A stretch of DNA of 64,000 nucleotides from Leisingera sp. ANG-M7. Lineage in GTDB: Bacteria > Pseudomonadota > Alphaproteobacteria > Rhodobacterales > Rhodobacteraceae. The stretch is taken from NCBI RefSeq assembly GCF_000813965.1, contig NZ_JWLI01000020.1:1-64000 (forward strand). The letters are read 5' to 3'. This document shows positions 16,207 to 24,135 of the stretch, piece after piece. The position numbers were made by a program, and so were the translations under genes. The notes under the pieces were generated by a model, which ran no database searches, was not told the origin of the DNA, and was given only the letters and a program-made list of their open reading frames with translations. Position 1 is the stretch's first letter. Each line of letters starts with the position of its first letter.

Positions 16207-18669
16207 TCAGCCCCGCATGATTGCGCCCTTAGGATCATAGAAGGGGGTCAGCTGCACCTTCAGAGGGTACATTTTGCCCGCAATCTGCACCTCAAAACCG
16301 CCCTCATCGATCCAAGCCTTGCTGACGCCGCCCTCGCGGTGGAGGCTGGCGAGTCCGACCATTGCATGCAGCCGGAACCCCCAATCGCCGGAGGTTACAT
16401 GGCCAACTATCCCGCCATCTTTCCATATTGGCTCATTGTGGATGAGATAGGGCCCATCCTTGGCGCCGACACCTTCTGCGATGCAGGAGACGGTCCTGTA
16501 TTGCGTTGCCGGGTCGGCTTTTTTTTGCTCGGCCAGCTTGGCCTTGCCGAGGAAGTTGTCCGCTTTGTCAAGCGCCACTGCGAAACCGAGACCGGTTTCA
16601 AAGGGCGTGTCGTCCTCACCGATGTCGTGGCCGAAATGGCGGAAGCCTTTCTCCAGGCGGCAGGCATTCATCGCAAACATGCCCATGTGGCGCAGGCCCA
16701 GGGGTTCCCCGGCGTCCATCAGCGCCTCGTAGACGCAGATGGTGAATTCGGTTGGCATCATCAGCTCATAACCCAGCTCGCCCAGGAACGAGCGGCGGAT
16801 AGCCCAGCCGCGGGCATAGCCGATGTCGATCTCCTGAGCCGAACCAAAAGGGAAGGCTTCGTTCGATAGGTCATCACCCGAGATTGCAGATAGGATCTCG
16901 CGCGACTTCGGTCCGTGGATGGAGATCAGGCCATAGGCTGAGGTGGCGTCGAAGATCTCGAACCGCCACTCCGGGTCAGCGTGATCGCGGATCCAGGCCT
17001 GGTCGCGGATCTGGCCGGGGTGTCCGGTGATCACCATGAAACACTCGGCCGCAGTGCGGGTGATGGTGACATCCGCCTCGATGCCGCCGCGGGAGTTCAG
17101 GAACTGGGTGTAGACCGAGGTGCCGGTTGCCACGTCCATTTCCGCGCCGCAGACCCGGTTCAGCGCGCGCACCGCATCGGGGCCCTGCACCTGGATCTTG
17201 GCGTACATCGACTGTTCGATCAGCACGGCAGCGTCGCGCGCCGCCAAGCACTCTGCCTCAACATGCGGCGACCAGTCCTTCCACCACAGGTTCGGCTCCT
17301 CGTTCCAGCCATTCTGCTCAGGATCATAGTACATAGGTATTTCCCAACCGATACGTTCGGCAAAGGTCGCACCGGCGGCCTTCAGTCGATCATGCAGCGG
17401 CACCCGCCGCACGCCGCGGGCGCTTTGGATCTGGCGGCCGGCCCAGGAGACACCATAGTGGAAGCCCACCGATTCCGCGCTGCGGTCGTGGTTGTACTTG
17501 GTGTTGCGCTGGAACGGGTGCGCGCGGCGGGCCAGCATCGGCCCCATCCCGCGCGACGGCGCGCCATCGATCAGCCATTCCGCCATCGTCAGCCCGACGC
17601 CGCCTGAATTGAGGATGCCGTTGGAGTTCATGCCGGTTGCCACAAACAGGCCCTTGATCTCGCTTGTCGGCCCCAGGTAGGGGCGGCCGTCCGGGGTGAA
17701 GCTCTCCGGCCCGTTGAAGAAGGTTTGGATGCCCATCTCGCCCAGGGGCGGCATCCGCTCGAACATCTTTTCCAGGTTCGGCTCCACATGCTCCATGTCA
17801 AAGGGCAGTTCGTCGAACTCGAAATCCTCCGGGATACCATCGGCGCCATAGGGCTTGCCCAGCTTTTCGAAGGAGCCGATCAGCAGCTTGCCAGTGTCTT
17901 CCTTCCAGTAGGTGCGCTCCTCGGCGATGTTGAGGATCGGCTGGTCCTTGGGCAGCCCGTCGACCGGCTCGGTCACGATGTAGAAATGCTCGGTCGCGTG
18001 CAGCGGCACAGTGACACCATGCGCCTTGGCGAACAGATGGCTCCACATGCCGCCGGCCAGCAGCACCTTGTCCGTGGCGATCATGCCCTTGTCGGTTTCC
18101 ACGCCGACAATCCTGCTGCCGCGGACAACCAGCTGATTGACCTTGGTCCCCTCGAACAGCTTTGCGCCCTGCGCCTTGGCACCTTTGACCATGGCGACGG
18201 TCACATCCAGCGGGTTCACCTGGCCGTTGGAGGGCACGAAGAAGGCGGATTTCACATCGTCTGTTTCGATCCAGGGCCATTTCTCCTGCAGCTCCGAACG
18301 GGACAGCAGGAAGCTCTCGATCCCCATGCGGGCCGCGTGATCATGGCCGCGCAGCAGCTGCTCGTGCCGCACGTCGCCAATCGCCAGGTTGATGGTGCCG
18401 TTGGGCTTGTAGCCGGTGGCCTGGCCGGTCTCTTCCTCCAACTCGCGGAACAGACGGGCGGTGTATTTGCCCAGCTCGGTCTGGGCGGTGCTGTCGCGCA
18501 GCTGGCCAACAATCCCAGCCGCGTGCCAAGTGGTGCCGCTCGCGACCTTGCGCCGTTCGATCAGGACAGCAGACACCCCCCGTTTCGCCAGGTGGTACAG
18601 CGTAGAGACACCTATAATGCCGCCGCCGATGATCACCACATGGGCTTGTTCCGGGAGATTGTAAGCCAT
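16207..18669 (-). CDS. Dimethylglycine/sarcosine dehydrogenase-like flavoprotein with GcvT domain
   Basis: An 820-residue two-part enzyme. The N-terminal half is a DAO-type FAD domain with VVIIGGGIIGVSTLYHLA and SGTTWHAAG, whose His normally holds FAD covalently in this family. The C-terminal half (from about residue 420) is a folate-binding GcvT-like domain. Such enzymes demethylate N-methylated amines and pass the methylene group to tetrahydrofolate. It is first in the catabolic operon after iclR, 148 bases from the IclR-type operator region. The ATG at 18669 has AAGGA 8 bases upstream. A paralogue lies at 50774-53209. The substrate is unknown. Confidence 0.92.
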   Translation of the reverse strand: MAYNLPEQAHVVIIGGGIIGVSTLYHLAKRGVSAVLIERRKVASGTTWHAAGIVGQLRDSTAQTELGKYTARLFRELEEETGQATGYKPNGTINLAIGDVRHEQLLRGHDHAARMGIESFLLSRSELQEKWPWIETDDVKSAFFVPSNGQVNPLDVTVAMVKGAKAQGAKLFEGTKVNQLVVRGSRIVGVETDKGMIATDKVLLAGGMWSHLFAKAHGVTVPLHATEHFYIVTEPVDGLPKDQPILNIAEERTYWKEDTGKLLIGSFEKLGKPYGADGIPEDFEFDELPFDMEHVEPNLEKMFERMPPLGEMGIQTFFNGPESFTPDGRPYLGPTSEIKGLFVATGMNSNGILNSGGVGLTMAEWLIDGAPSRGMGPMLARRAHPFQRNTKYNHDRSAESVGFHYGVSWAGRQIQSARGVRRVPLHDRLKAAGATFAERIGWEIPMYYDPEQNGWNEEPNLWWKDWSPHVEAECLAARDAAVLIEQSMYAKIQVQGPDAVRALNRVCGAEMDVATGTSVYTQFLNSRGGIEADVTITRTAAECFMVITGHPGQIRDQAWIRDHADPEWRFEIFDATSAYGLISIHGPKSREILSAISGDDLSNEAFPFGSAQEIDIGYARGWAIRRSFLGELGYELMMPTEFTICVYEALMDAGEPLGLRHMGMFAMNACRLEKGFRHFGHDIGEDDTPFETGLGFAVALDKADNFLGKAKLAEQKKADPATQYRTVSCIAEGVGAKDGPYLIHNEPIWKDGGIVGHVTSGDWGFRLHAMVGLASLHREGGVSKAWIDEGGFEVQIAGKMYPLKVQLTPFYDPKGAIMRG

Positions 18670-18805
18670 CAAATCGTCCTTCAGCCCGCTGTTGCAGGCG
18701 ATCCGCAGGTTTCAGACCGGGAGCGGAGAGGCGCTGGAGAGCGCAGGCTTTAGCCGCTCAGATGCAGAACTTGTGGCAGAAAGATTCGATTCACAGAAAT
18801 GTTTC

Positions 18806-18829
18806 GCACCAAAGGTGCGATTATTGCAC
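18806..18829 (-). promoter_or_regulatory. Probable IclR operator upstream of the catabolic operon
   Basis: The 24-bp element has the form GCAC-N5-GTGCGATTA-N2-GCAC and matches a second copy at 19698-19721 in every fixed position. It lies just before the demethylase gene and overlaps the last codons of iclR. Binding by the adjacent IclR protein is inferred. Confidence 0.7.
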
Positions 18830-19600
18830 TATCTGCGTGGCCGGACTGTGCGGCGATGGTGCACCGTTCAAAGCGGTCTCCAGCTGCCGGATTGCGGCTC
18901 CCAGCAACGCGGCCAGTTCTGCTTGGCGGGCGGCATCCAGGTTTAGATCGGGAACCGCAATCGCTATGGTGCCTGCTGGGTCCTTGCCTTCCGTGAAAAA
19001 CGGCATCGCTACGCTGGCGACCCCGATCTCAACTGTGTTGCGGGCGCACGAATAGCCGCGGCTTCGGGTTTCACGGAGAACATCTCTTAGTTCAGCCTCA
19101 TCTGTCACAGTGAAGCGTGTCAGTTTCTCCCGTTTTAGGCTTAGCAGCCGCTCCCGGGTGTCCTCAGAACAGAATGCCAGAAACGCCAGTCCGGAAGAGG
19201 AAGAGTGGTAGGGGTAGGTTTCCGCAGGCTGCAGATTGATCACATTGCCCCGTGCTGGCAGAGTGAACGAAGCAGTTCCCAAGCCCACGGCGCCAGGAAT
19301 ACCGACATGAACGGTTTCATTTGCCTGCGCGGACAGCCACTGTGTCACTACTTGGGTTGCCTTTACCATCGGTACAGTGGCTTCGCGCAGGCGCGCCAGA
19401 GACAGAAAGGCGTGGCCCAACCGGTACTTTCGGGTTTCCGGGTTCTGCTCGATGAAACCGTGATTGATGAGAGACAGAAGCAATCTGCGAGTCACGGCTT
19501 TGTCTTGATCCGTGGCGCGGGCCAAGTCGTTCAAGCCGATTTCAAGGTTCTCCAGCGAAAACTGGCGCAGCAGAAACATCGCTTTGTCCACGGTTTTCAT
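18821..19600 (-). CDS. IclR family transcriptional regulator
   Basis: A 259-residue regulator. The N-terminal winged helix covers about residues 5-65 (FLLRQFSLENLEIGLNDLAR, ...VTRRLLLSLINHGFI). The IclR effector domain follows, with SSSGLAFLAFCSEDTRERL and the RGYSCARNTVEIGVASVAMPFF stretch. The ATG at 19600 follows AGGGAAGCCC; a longer reading adds 29 residues without a family match. It is transcribed in the same direction as the catabolic operon, and matching operators stand before both units. It probably controls itself and the operon in response to the substrate. Confidence 0.92.
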   Translation of the reverse strand: MKTVDKAMFLLRQFSLENLEIGLNDLARATDQDKAVTRRLLLSLINHGFIEQNPETRKYRLGHAFLSLARLREATVPMVKATQVVTQWLSAQANETVHVGIPGAVGLGTASFTLPARGNVINLQPAETYPYHSSSSGLAFLAFCSEDTRERLLSLKREKLTRFTVTDEAELRDVLRETRSRGYSCARNTVEIGVASVAMPFFTEGKDPAGTIAIAVPDLNLDAARQAELAALLGAAIRQLETALNGAPSPHSPATQIVQ

Positions 19601-19697
19601 TGGGCTTCCCTCACGCAATTCGGTTCCGCATGTTCTACCGGAGCCAGGTTTTTGATCGCTAACGTACCATATGGTTCGGGCGGGCATTTAAATTTCT

Positions 19698-19721
19698 GCA
19701 CTTTGGGTGCGATTAAAGCAC
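19698..19721 (-). promoter_or_regulatory. Probable IclR operator in front of iclR
   Basis: GCAC-N5-GTGCGATTA-N2-GCAC, the same architecture as at 18806-18829, placed about 100 bases before the iclR start. The shared 17 fixed positions across two separated promoters are strong evidence for a real binding site. Autoregulation is inferred. Confidence 0.7.
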
Positions 19722-19834
19722 CTTCTTAAGTGCATTGATAGTAACGGTTCGAACTGGGGCACTTTGCAACCGGATCTCTGCTGATCAAAGAGGCTCGGCA
19801 TCAAAGCAAGAACTTTCAAAAAATTCCTGCGCGG

Positions 19835-19863
19835 TGATCCGGCTTCACCAACAGCACGTAATC
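19835..19863 (+). promoter_or_regulatory. SigmaE-type promoter of rpoE
   Basis: TGATCC, a 17-base spacer and GTAATC. The same TGATCCGG...GTA form occurs at 22669-22697 and 22727-22755. R. sphaeroides sigmaE promoters have TGATCC at -35. The end of the -10 is only 5 bases from the ATG at 19869. Confidence 0.75.
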
Positions 19864-19868
19864 AGACT

Positions 19869-20498
19869 ATGGTGACACTGAACTTGGATAGGCCGCCGGG
19901 AGAAACAATTGTGCTTCGGGCAACCCCTGAGGACAATGCCGCCGTGCCGAAAGACCAGTCGTTTTCGCAACTTACCCTTTGGCTTCTTGCTGTACGCGAT
20001 CAGCGTGACAGAGAGGCATTTGCGGACATGTTTGACTTTCTGGCGCCGCGCCTGAAGGGTTTTGTAATCCGGTGCGGTGCAAGGCCTGCGCTGGCGGAAG
20101 AAATTGTCCAAGATGTAATGCTCACCATTTGGCGCAAAGCGGCGCTGTTTGATCCGCACAAGGCGCAGGCCTCGGCTTGGATTTATCAGATCGCCCGCAA
20201 CCGTCATATCGACATTGTCCGCAAGGAAAGCCGACCCGTGCCGGACGAATTGGGTGAAGATCCTGGCACCGAGCCCGACGCCAGTCAAATTATCGGCCTG
20301 GAGCAAGAAGCAGAACAATTGAAGCACGCCATAGCGCAACTGCACCCCGATCAGAAAGAGATGATCGTAAAGGCCTACATGGGTGACCTGACCCATCAGG
20401 AAATCAGCAGTCAGACCGGCCTGCCCCTGGGAACTGTAAAATCGCGCATCCGCCTGGGACTCGGGCGGCTGCGCAAGGAACTAAAAGGATTGCGTTAA
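19869..20498 (+). CDS. rpoE: ECF sigma factor RpoE (ECF11, singlet-oxygen response type)
   Basis: A 209-residue ECF sigma factor. Region 2 includes MFDFLAPRLKGFVIRCGARP and EEIVQDVMLTIWRK; region 4 has the helix-turn-helix THQEISSQTGLPLGTVKSRI. It matches RpoE of R. sphaeroides, which turns on singlet-oxygen defence when ChrR lets it go. chrR follows directly (TAA then ATG). The upstream sigmaE promoter implies autoregulation and would place transcription start at about the ATG of 19869, giving a leaderless message. A GTG at 19911 with GGGAGA upstream would give a 195-residue protein with a normal leader and is an alternative start. Confidence 0.93.
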   Translation: MVTLNLDRPPGETIVLRATPEDNAAVPKDQSFSQLTLWLLAVRDQRDREAFADMFDFLAPRLKGFVIRCGARPALAEEIVQDVMLTIWRKAALFDPHKAQASAWIYQIARNRHIDIVRKESRPVPDELGEDPGTEPDASQIIGLEQEAEQLKHAIAQLHPDQKEMIVKAYMGDLTHQEISSQTGLPLGTVKSRIRLGLGRLRKELKGLR

Positions 20499-21134
20499 AT
20501 GCCTGCAATCACCCACCACATCCCCGATGAAATGATTGTTGCCTATGTATCGGGTAGCTTGCCGCATGCCTTTTCCATGGTTGTTGCGTCCCACTTGTCC
20601 TATTGCCGCGATTGCCAGGCCTCGCTTGGCGCGCACCGGGCCGCTGGCGGAGCGCTGCTCGAGACAGGGGAGGGCGTGGCAGTTGATGCAGGCCTGAAAT
20701 CGAAGGTGTTGGCCGCACTTGATGCGCCTGCTGTCCCAGAACCGGTCTACGAGGCAAAGGGGATCTACCCGGGCCCTGTCATACATAGCCTGAAGGGGAG
20801 GCCGCCGCGCTGGAAGACCCTCGGAATGGGCGTGAAGCAGGACATTCTGTTTGAAGACAGCGAAGGGTCTGCCCGCCTGCTGTTCATCCCGGCCGGGCAG
20901 GCGGTGCCTGATCACAGCCACAATGGCCTGGAGCTGACACTGGTTCTGCAGGGCAGCTTCAGCGACGAAACCGGGCAGTTTGGTGTCGGCGATGTTGAGA
21001 TAGGTGACGAGAATCTGGAACATACTCCGGTTGCAGACGCCGGCGATCCGTGCATCTGCTTGGCAGCCACCGACGCGCCACTTCGATTCAGGGCTTTCAT
21101 GCCGCGCCTGCTGCAGCCGCTGTTCCGGATTTGA
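20499..21134 (+). CDS. chrR: ChrR zinc-binding anti-sigma factor (ASD plus cupin)
   Basis: A 211-residue ChrR homologue. The N-terminal anti-sigma domain has His6/His7, His32, Cys36 and Cys39 (HLSYCRDC), which should bind one zinc. The C-terminal cupin domain (about residues 90-195) has PDHSHNGLELTLVLQG and later ENLEHTP, matching the second metal site needed for the response to singlet oxygen. It holds RpoE inactive until singlet oxygen triggers its breakdown. It is translated directly after rpoE. Confidence 0.95.
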   Translation: MPAITHHIPDEMIVAYVSGSLPHAFSMVVASHLSYCRDCQASLGAHRAAGGALLETGEGVAVDAGLKSKVLAALDAPAVPEPVYEAKGIYPGPVIHSLKGRPPRWKTLGMGVKQDILFEDSEGSARLLFIPAGQAVPDHSHNGLELTLVLQGSFSDETGQFGVGDVEIGDENLEHTPVADAGDPCICLAATDAPLRFRAFMPRLLQPLFRI

Positions 21135-21144
21135 GATGTAATTC

Positions 21145-21170
21145 AAGGAGGCGCACAGGGTGCGTGCCTC
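21145..21170. terminator. Possible hairpin between convergent chrR and SDR genes
   Basis: GAGGC and GCAC on the left pair with GTGC and GCCTC on the right, with a two-base bulge and a three-base loop. It sits in the 36-base gap between convergent genes. No T-run is present, so function is uncertain. Confidence 0.3.
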
Positions 21171-21896
21171 TCATTTCCCGCGGTACACGATCAAGTCGGG
21201 AAGCAGATGAAGCGCCTTGATTGCGAAGGAGAATGGGCGCGGGAAGTCCGTGCGAAAGCGGCGTGTCCGCATCGCTGCAACCACATGGCGGGCGGCATCC
21301 TCGGGCTCAAGCAGCTGTGGCATCCGGAAGCTGTTTTTGACCGTCAGCCGGGTTTTGATGAAGCCGGGATTGACCAGGCGGACGGTAACGCCGCTTCCCT
21401 TCAGGTCGTAGCGCATGGTTTCTGCCAAGCTTATCAAAGCCGCCTTGCTGGCGCCGTAGCCGATTGATGCCGGCAAGCCCCGGTAACCTGCCAGAGAGCC
21501 GACGAGGGTGATCTCCCCGCGCCTTTGCCTGACAAAGCCGGGCACGACCTCACCTAACACGCGCAGTGCGCCTGTGAAATTCACATCGCTCATCTGGAGC
21601 ACGGAGCCGCTGTCCCAATCCTGTGTCCGCATCGGTTCGTAGGCGCCTGCGTTGTAAATTACACCATCCAGCGGTCCAGCGTCACGCGCGGCCTCTGCAA
21701 CCGCGTTTGTATCTGTCACATCCATAGGCAGAGCTGTCGCATGGCGCAGTTCTTGGGTCAGCTCTTGCAGAGCATCTTCTGAACGTGCCGACAAGATCAG
21801 CCGGGCCTCTTCTCGGTCCAGCTGGCGTGCGACCTCGCGGCCCAGTCCGTGGCTCGCTCCGACCAACCAATAGGTCTTGCCAGCAAAAGGCGTCAC
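21171..21896 (-). CDS. Short-chain dehydrogenase/reductase in the sigmaE regulon
   Basis: A 241-residue classical SDR with the cofactor motif GASHGLG (residues 13-19), YNAGAYEP in place of NNAG, a Ser near SLAGYRG and the active-site YGASK. It is the second gene of the leftward DUF1365-SDR unit and overlaps it by 4 bases. Related genes flank rpoE-chrR in R. sphaeroides. The substrate is unknown; a lipid or aldehyde product of oxidative damage is a guess from context. Confidence 0.88.
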   Translation of the reverse strand: MTPFAGKTYWLVGASHGLGREVARQLDREEARLILSARSEDALQELTQELRHATALPMDVTDTNAVAEAARDAGPLDGVIYNAGAYEPMRTQDWDSGSVLQMSDVNFTGALRVLGEVVPGFVRQRRGEITLVGSLAGYRGLPASIGYGASKAALISLAETMRYDLKGSGVTVRLVNPGFIKTRLTVKNSFRMPQLLEPEDAARHVVAAMRTRRFRTDFPRPFSFAIKALHLLPDLIVYRGK

Positions 21897-22663
21897 GCCT
21901 CTTCACCCGTAAAGGTTACGCTATCAGAGATCAGAGGTTCCGGTGGCTTTGGTTTCTTCAGGAACGGTGCGCGTTTGACCCAGAGCCTCAGTGCCTGCCA
22001 GTAGATCAGAGCGACCACGCGCGCAGCCCCTAGCGGCCGACGCAAGGCAGCGCGCAGCAGTCCGCCGGAAGTGAGGGGGCGGCGCAGGCCGTTCAGCGTC
22101 GCCAGCACGCCTTCGTCACCATTGGTGTAGGATATCCGGATGTTGAAAGCCTGATCCGTCATACCGAAATTGAAGCTATAACGGCCAGCTACCTGCTGAA
22201 ACGGCGAGACATGCATCAGTTTCTCGGCCTTGATCATTTCGCTGCGCCGGATCAGCCGGAAATCCGGGTGAGCGGCAAAGTAACAGTGCCGCTGGCCGAA
22301 GGTGTTGTTCACCTCGGCGATGAAGGCGCGCGGGCTGCCGTCCTTCTCCGCAATCCAGAAGCTGACCGGGTTGAAGTGGAACCACAGGAAACTGGGTTGG
22401 GTCAGCAGCAGCAGCCGTGCCCCCTCCAGGGGAAAGCCGCGCCGCTCCAGCTCCGCGCGGAACCAGGCAACACCGCGCCCGTTGCCGCGCGGTCCGCCGT
22501 GGCGGCGGTCATGGATCGAGAACAGGTTGAAGTGGTTGCGCGACAAAAGCGGCGGCGCGCCATGGCTGAGGTCGGTCAGGATGTAGTCGACACCATAGCG
22601 GAAGGCGTTTTTCAAACGTCCCTTGCGCGCGTGAAAGGTCTGGGCTGCCACATGTTCGATCAT
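21893..22663 (-). CDS. DUF1365 family protein
   Basis: A 256-residue DUF1365 protein with the family start AAQTFHARKGRLKNAFRYGVDYI. It also has NHFNLFSIHDRRHG, LTQPSFLWFHFNPVSFWIAEK and the FAEVNNTF-like AFIAEVNNTFGQRHCYF. DUF1365 genes usually neighbour a flavin amine-oxidase-like gene and a cyclopropane-fatty-acid-synthase-like gene, as here, and are implicated in fatty acid modification. The ATG lies only 5 bases after the -10 element of its sigmaE promoter, so the message is probably leaderless. The family match requires this start. Confidence 0.9.
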   Translation of the reverse strand: MIEHVAAQTFHARKGRLKNAFRYGVDYILTDLSHGAPPLLSRNHFNLFSIHDRRHGGPRGNGRGVAWFRAELERRGFPLEGARLLLLTQPSFLWFHFNPVSFWIAEKDGSPRAFIAEVNNTFGQRHCYFAAHPDFRLIRRSEMIKAEKLMHVSPFQQVAGRYSFNFGMTDQAFNIRISYTNGDEGVLATLNGLRRPLTSGGLLRAALRRPLGAARVVALIYWQALRLWVKRAPFLKKPKPPEPLISDSVTFTGEEA

Positions 22664-22668
22664 AAAAC

Positions 22669-22697
22669 GGATACGCCTGCTTTGCCGTTCCGGATCA
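22669..22697 (-). promoter_or_regulatory. SigmaE-type promoter of DUF1365-SDR
   Basis: Read on the minus strand: TGATCC, 17-base spacer, GTATCC. The -35 and the two Gs after it (TGATCCGG) are identical to the rpoE promoter and to the divergent promoter at 22727-22755. Confidence 0.75.
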
Positions 22698-22726
22698 CCC
22701 GCCCTGCAGTTTTTTCGCGAACGGAG

Positions 22727-22755
22727 TGATCCGGTTTCTTGCCTGCGGCGTATCC
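22727..22755 (+). promoter_or_regulatory. SigmaE-type promoter of the flavin oxidase-photolyase operon
   Basis: TGATCC, 17-base spacer, GTATCC, back to back with the minus-strand promoter at 22669-22697. It predicts a start near 22762 and a leader of about 24 bases with AAGGAAAA before the ATG at 22786. Confidence 0.75.
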
Positions 22756-22785
22756 GGTCAGAACAACAGCAAGGAAAACAGACAG

Positions 22786-24135
22786 ATGCTGGATCAGACG
22801 CAGGGACGCCGCCGCAGGATTGCCATCGCGGGCGGCGGCATTTCAGGGCTTTCCGCGGCGTATTACCTGTCTGCCTTTCACGACGTCACCCTGTTTGAAT
22901 CCGCGCCGCGGCTCGGCGGCCACGCCCGCACCGTTCTGGCGGGTCGCAACGGCGACCAGCCGGTCGACACCGGCTTTATCGTTTTCAATTATGCCACTTA
23001 TCCCTATCTAACCCGGCTGTTCCGCGAACTGGACGTGCCTGTCATCAAAAGCGATATGAGCTTTTGCGCCAGCATCGACGACGGGCGCCTGGAATACGGG
23101 CTGAACAGCCTGCGTTCGCTCACTGCCCAGAAACGCAACCTGCTGCGCCCGCAATTCCACGGCATGATTGCGGACATCCTGCGGTTCGGCAAACAGGCCG
23201 AGGCCGCCGCCACCGATGATAGCAAGACCATCGGCGAACTTGTGGAGGAACTGGGCCTCGGCAGCTGGTTCCGCAACCACTACCTGATGCCGATGTGCGG
23301 CGCGATCTGGTCCACCCCGGCTGCCGAAGTGGACGCATTCCCGGCGAAATCGCTGGTCCGCTTCTTCCGCAACCACGCGCTGCTGGCAGGCACCGGCAAG
23401 CACCAGTGGTGGACGGTCAAGGGCGGCAGCATCGAATATGTCCGTCGGCTGGAGGTAGCGCTGCTGGCCCGCGGCTGCACCATCCGCACCGGCGCGCCGG
23501 TGCAGCAGGCCGTCCGCCACCCGGGCGGTGTCTCGGTGCAGGCGCAGGGCCAGGTGCCGCAGGATTTTGACGACCTGATCCTAGCCTGCCATTCCGATCA
23601 GGCGCTGGCCATCCTTGGCGTCGACGCCCGCCCTGCCGAAACCGCGGCGCTGTCGGCCATCCGCTACCAGCCCAACACCGCTGTGCTGCACTGCGACACC
23701 GGCCAGATGCCCCGGCGGCGCAGCTGCTGGTCCAGCTGGGCCTACCGCAGCCAGGAGGGCCGGGTCGGCGTCACCTACTGGATGAACCGGCTGCAGAACA
23801 TCCCGGACAGCGACCCGCTGTTTGTGACCCTGAACCCCGCCCGGCCCATTCCCGCGGACAAGATTTATGACCAGGTGGAATTCTCCCATCCCGTCTTTGA
23901 CACGGCGGCGCTGCGCGCCCAGCAGCAGATCCGCGCCATGCAGGGTCTGAACAGCACCTGGTTCGCCGGCGCTTACAACCGCCACGGCTTCCACGAAGAC
24001 GGCATCGCCAGCGCCATGCGGATCGTCCGCATGATGACAACCCTCACCCCCTCCCCCGCCAAAGGAGAAGATCATGGCTTTCACGGACAAAGCGCTTCAG
24101 ACGGAATTCCTGAACACCTGCGCGCGCCTGCGTGA
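22786..24135 (+). CDS. FAD-dependent amine-oxidase-like protein (fatty acid modification)
   Basis: A 449-residue flavoprotein with the dinucleotide motif IAIAGGGISGLSAAYYLS (residues 12-29) and the FAD contact LGGHARTV. It ends with NRHGFHEDGIASAMRIVR typical of this NAD(P)/FAD group. These proteins are regularly paired with DUF1365 and CFA-type methyltransferases. Clusters of this kind in R. sphaeroides are linked to methylated furan fatty acids and singlet-oxygen stress (remembered literature). The ATG at 22786 lies after the sigmaE promoter, which rules out a 20-codon longer reading. Its last 62 bases overlap the next gene in another frame. Confidence 0.9.
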   Translation: MLDQTQGRRRRIAIAGGGISGLSAAYYLSAFHDVTLFESAPRLGGHARTVLAGRNGDQPVDTGFIVFNYATYPYLTRLFRELDVPVIKSDMSFCASIDDGRLEYGLNSLRSLTAQKRNLLRPQFHGMIADILRFGKQAEAAATDDSKTIGELVEELGLGSWFRNHYLMPMCGAIWSTPAAEVDAFPAKSLVRFFRNHALLAGTGKHQWWTVKGGSIEYVRRLEVALLARGCTIRTGAPVQQAVRHPGGVSVQAQGQVPQDFDDLILACHSDQALAILGVDARPAETAALSAIRYQPNTAVLHCDTGQMPRRRSCWSSWAYRSQEGRVGVTYWMNRLQNIPDSDPLFVTLNPARPIPADKIYDQVEFSHPVFDTAALRAQQQIRAMQGLNSTWFAGAYNRHGFHEDGIASAMRIVRMMTTLTPSPAKGEDHGFHGQSASDGIPEHLRAPA

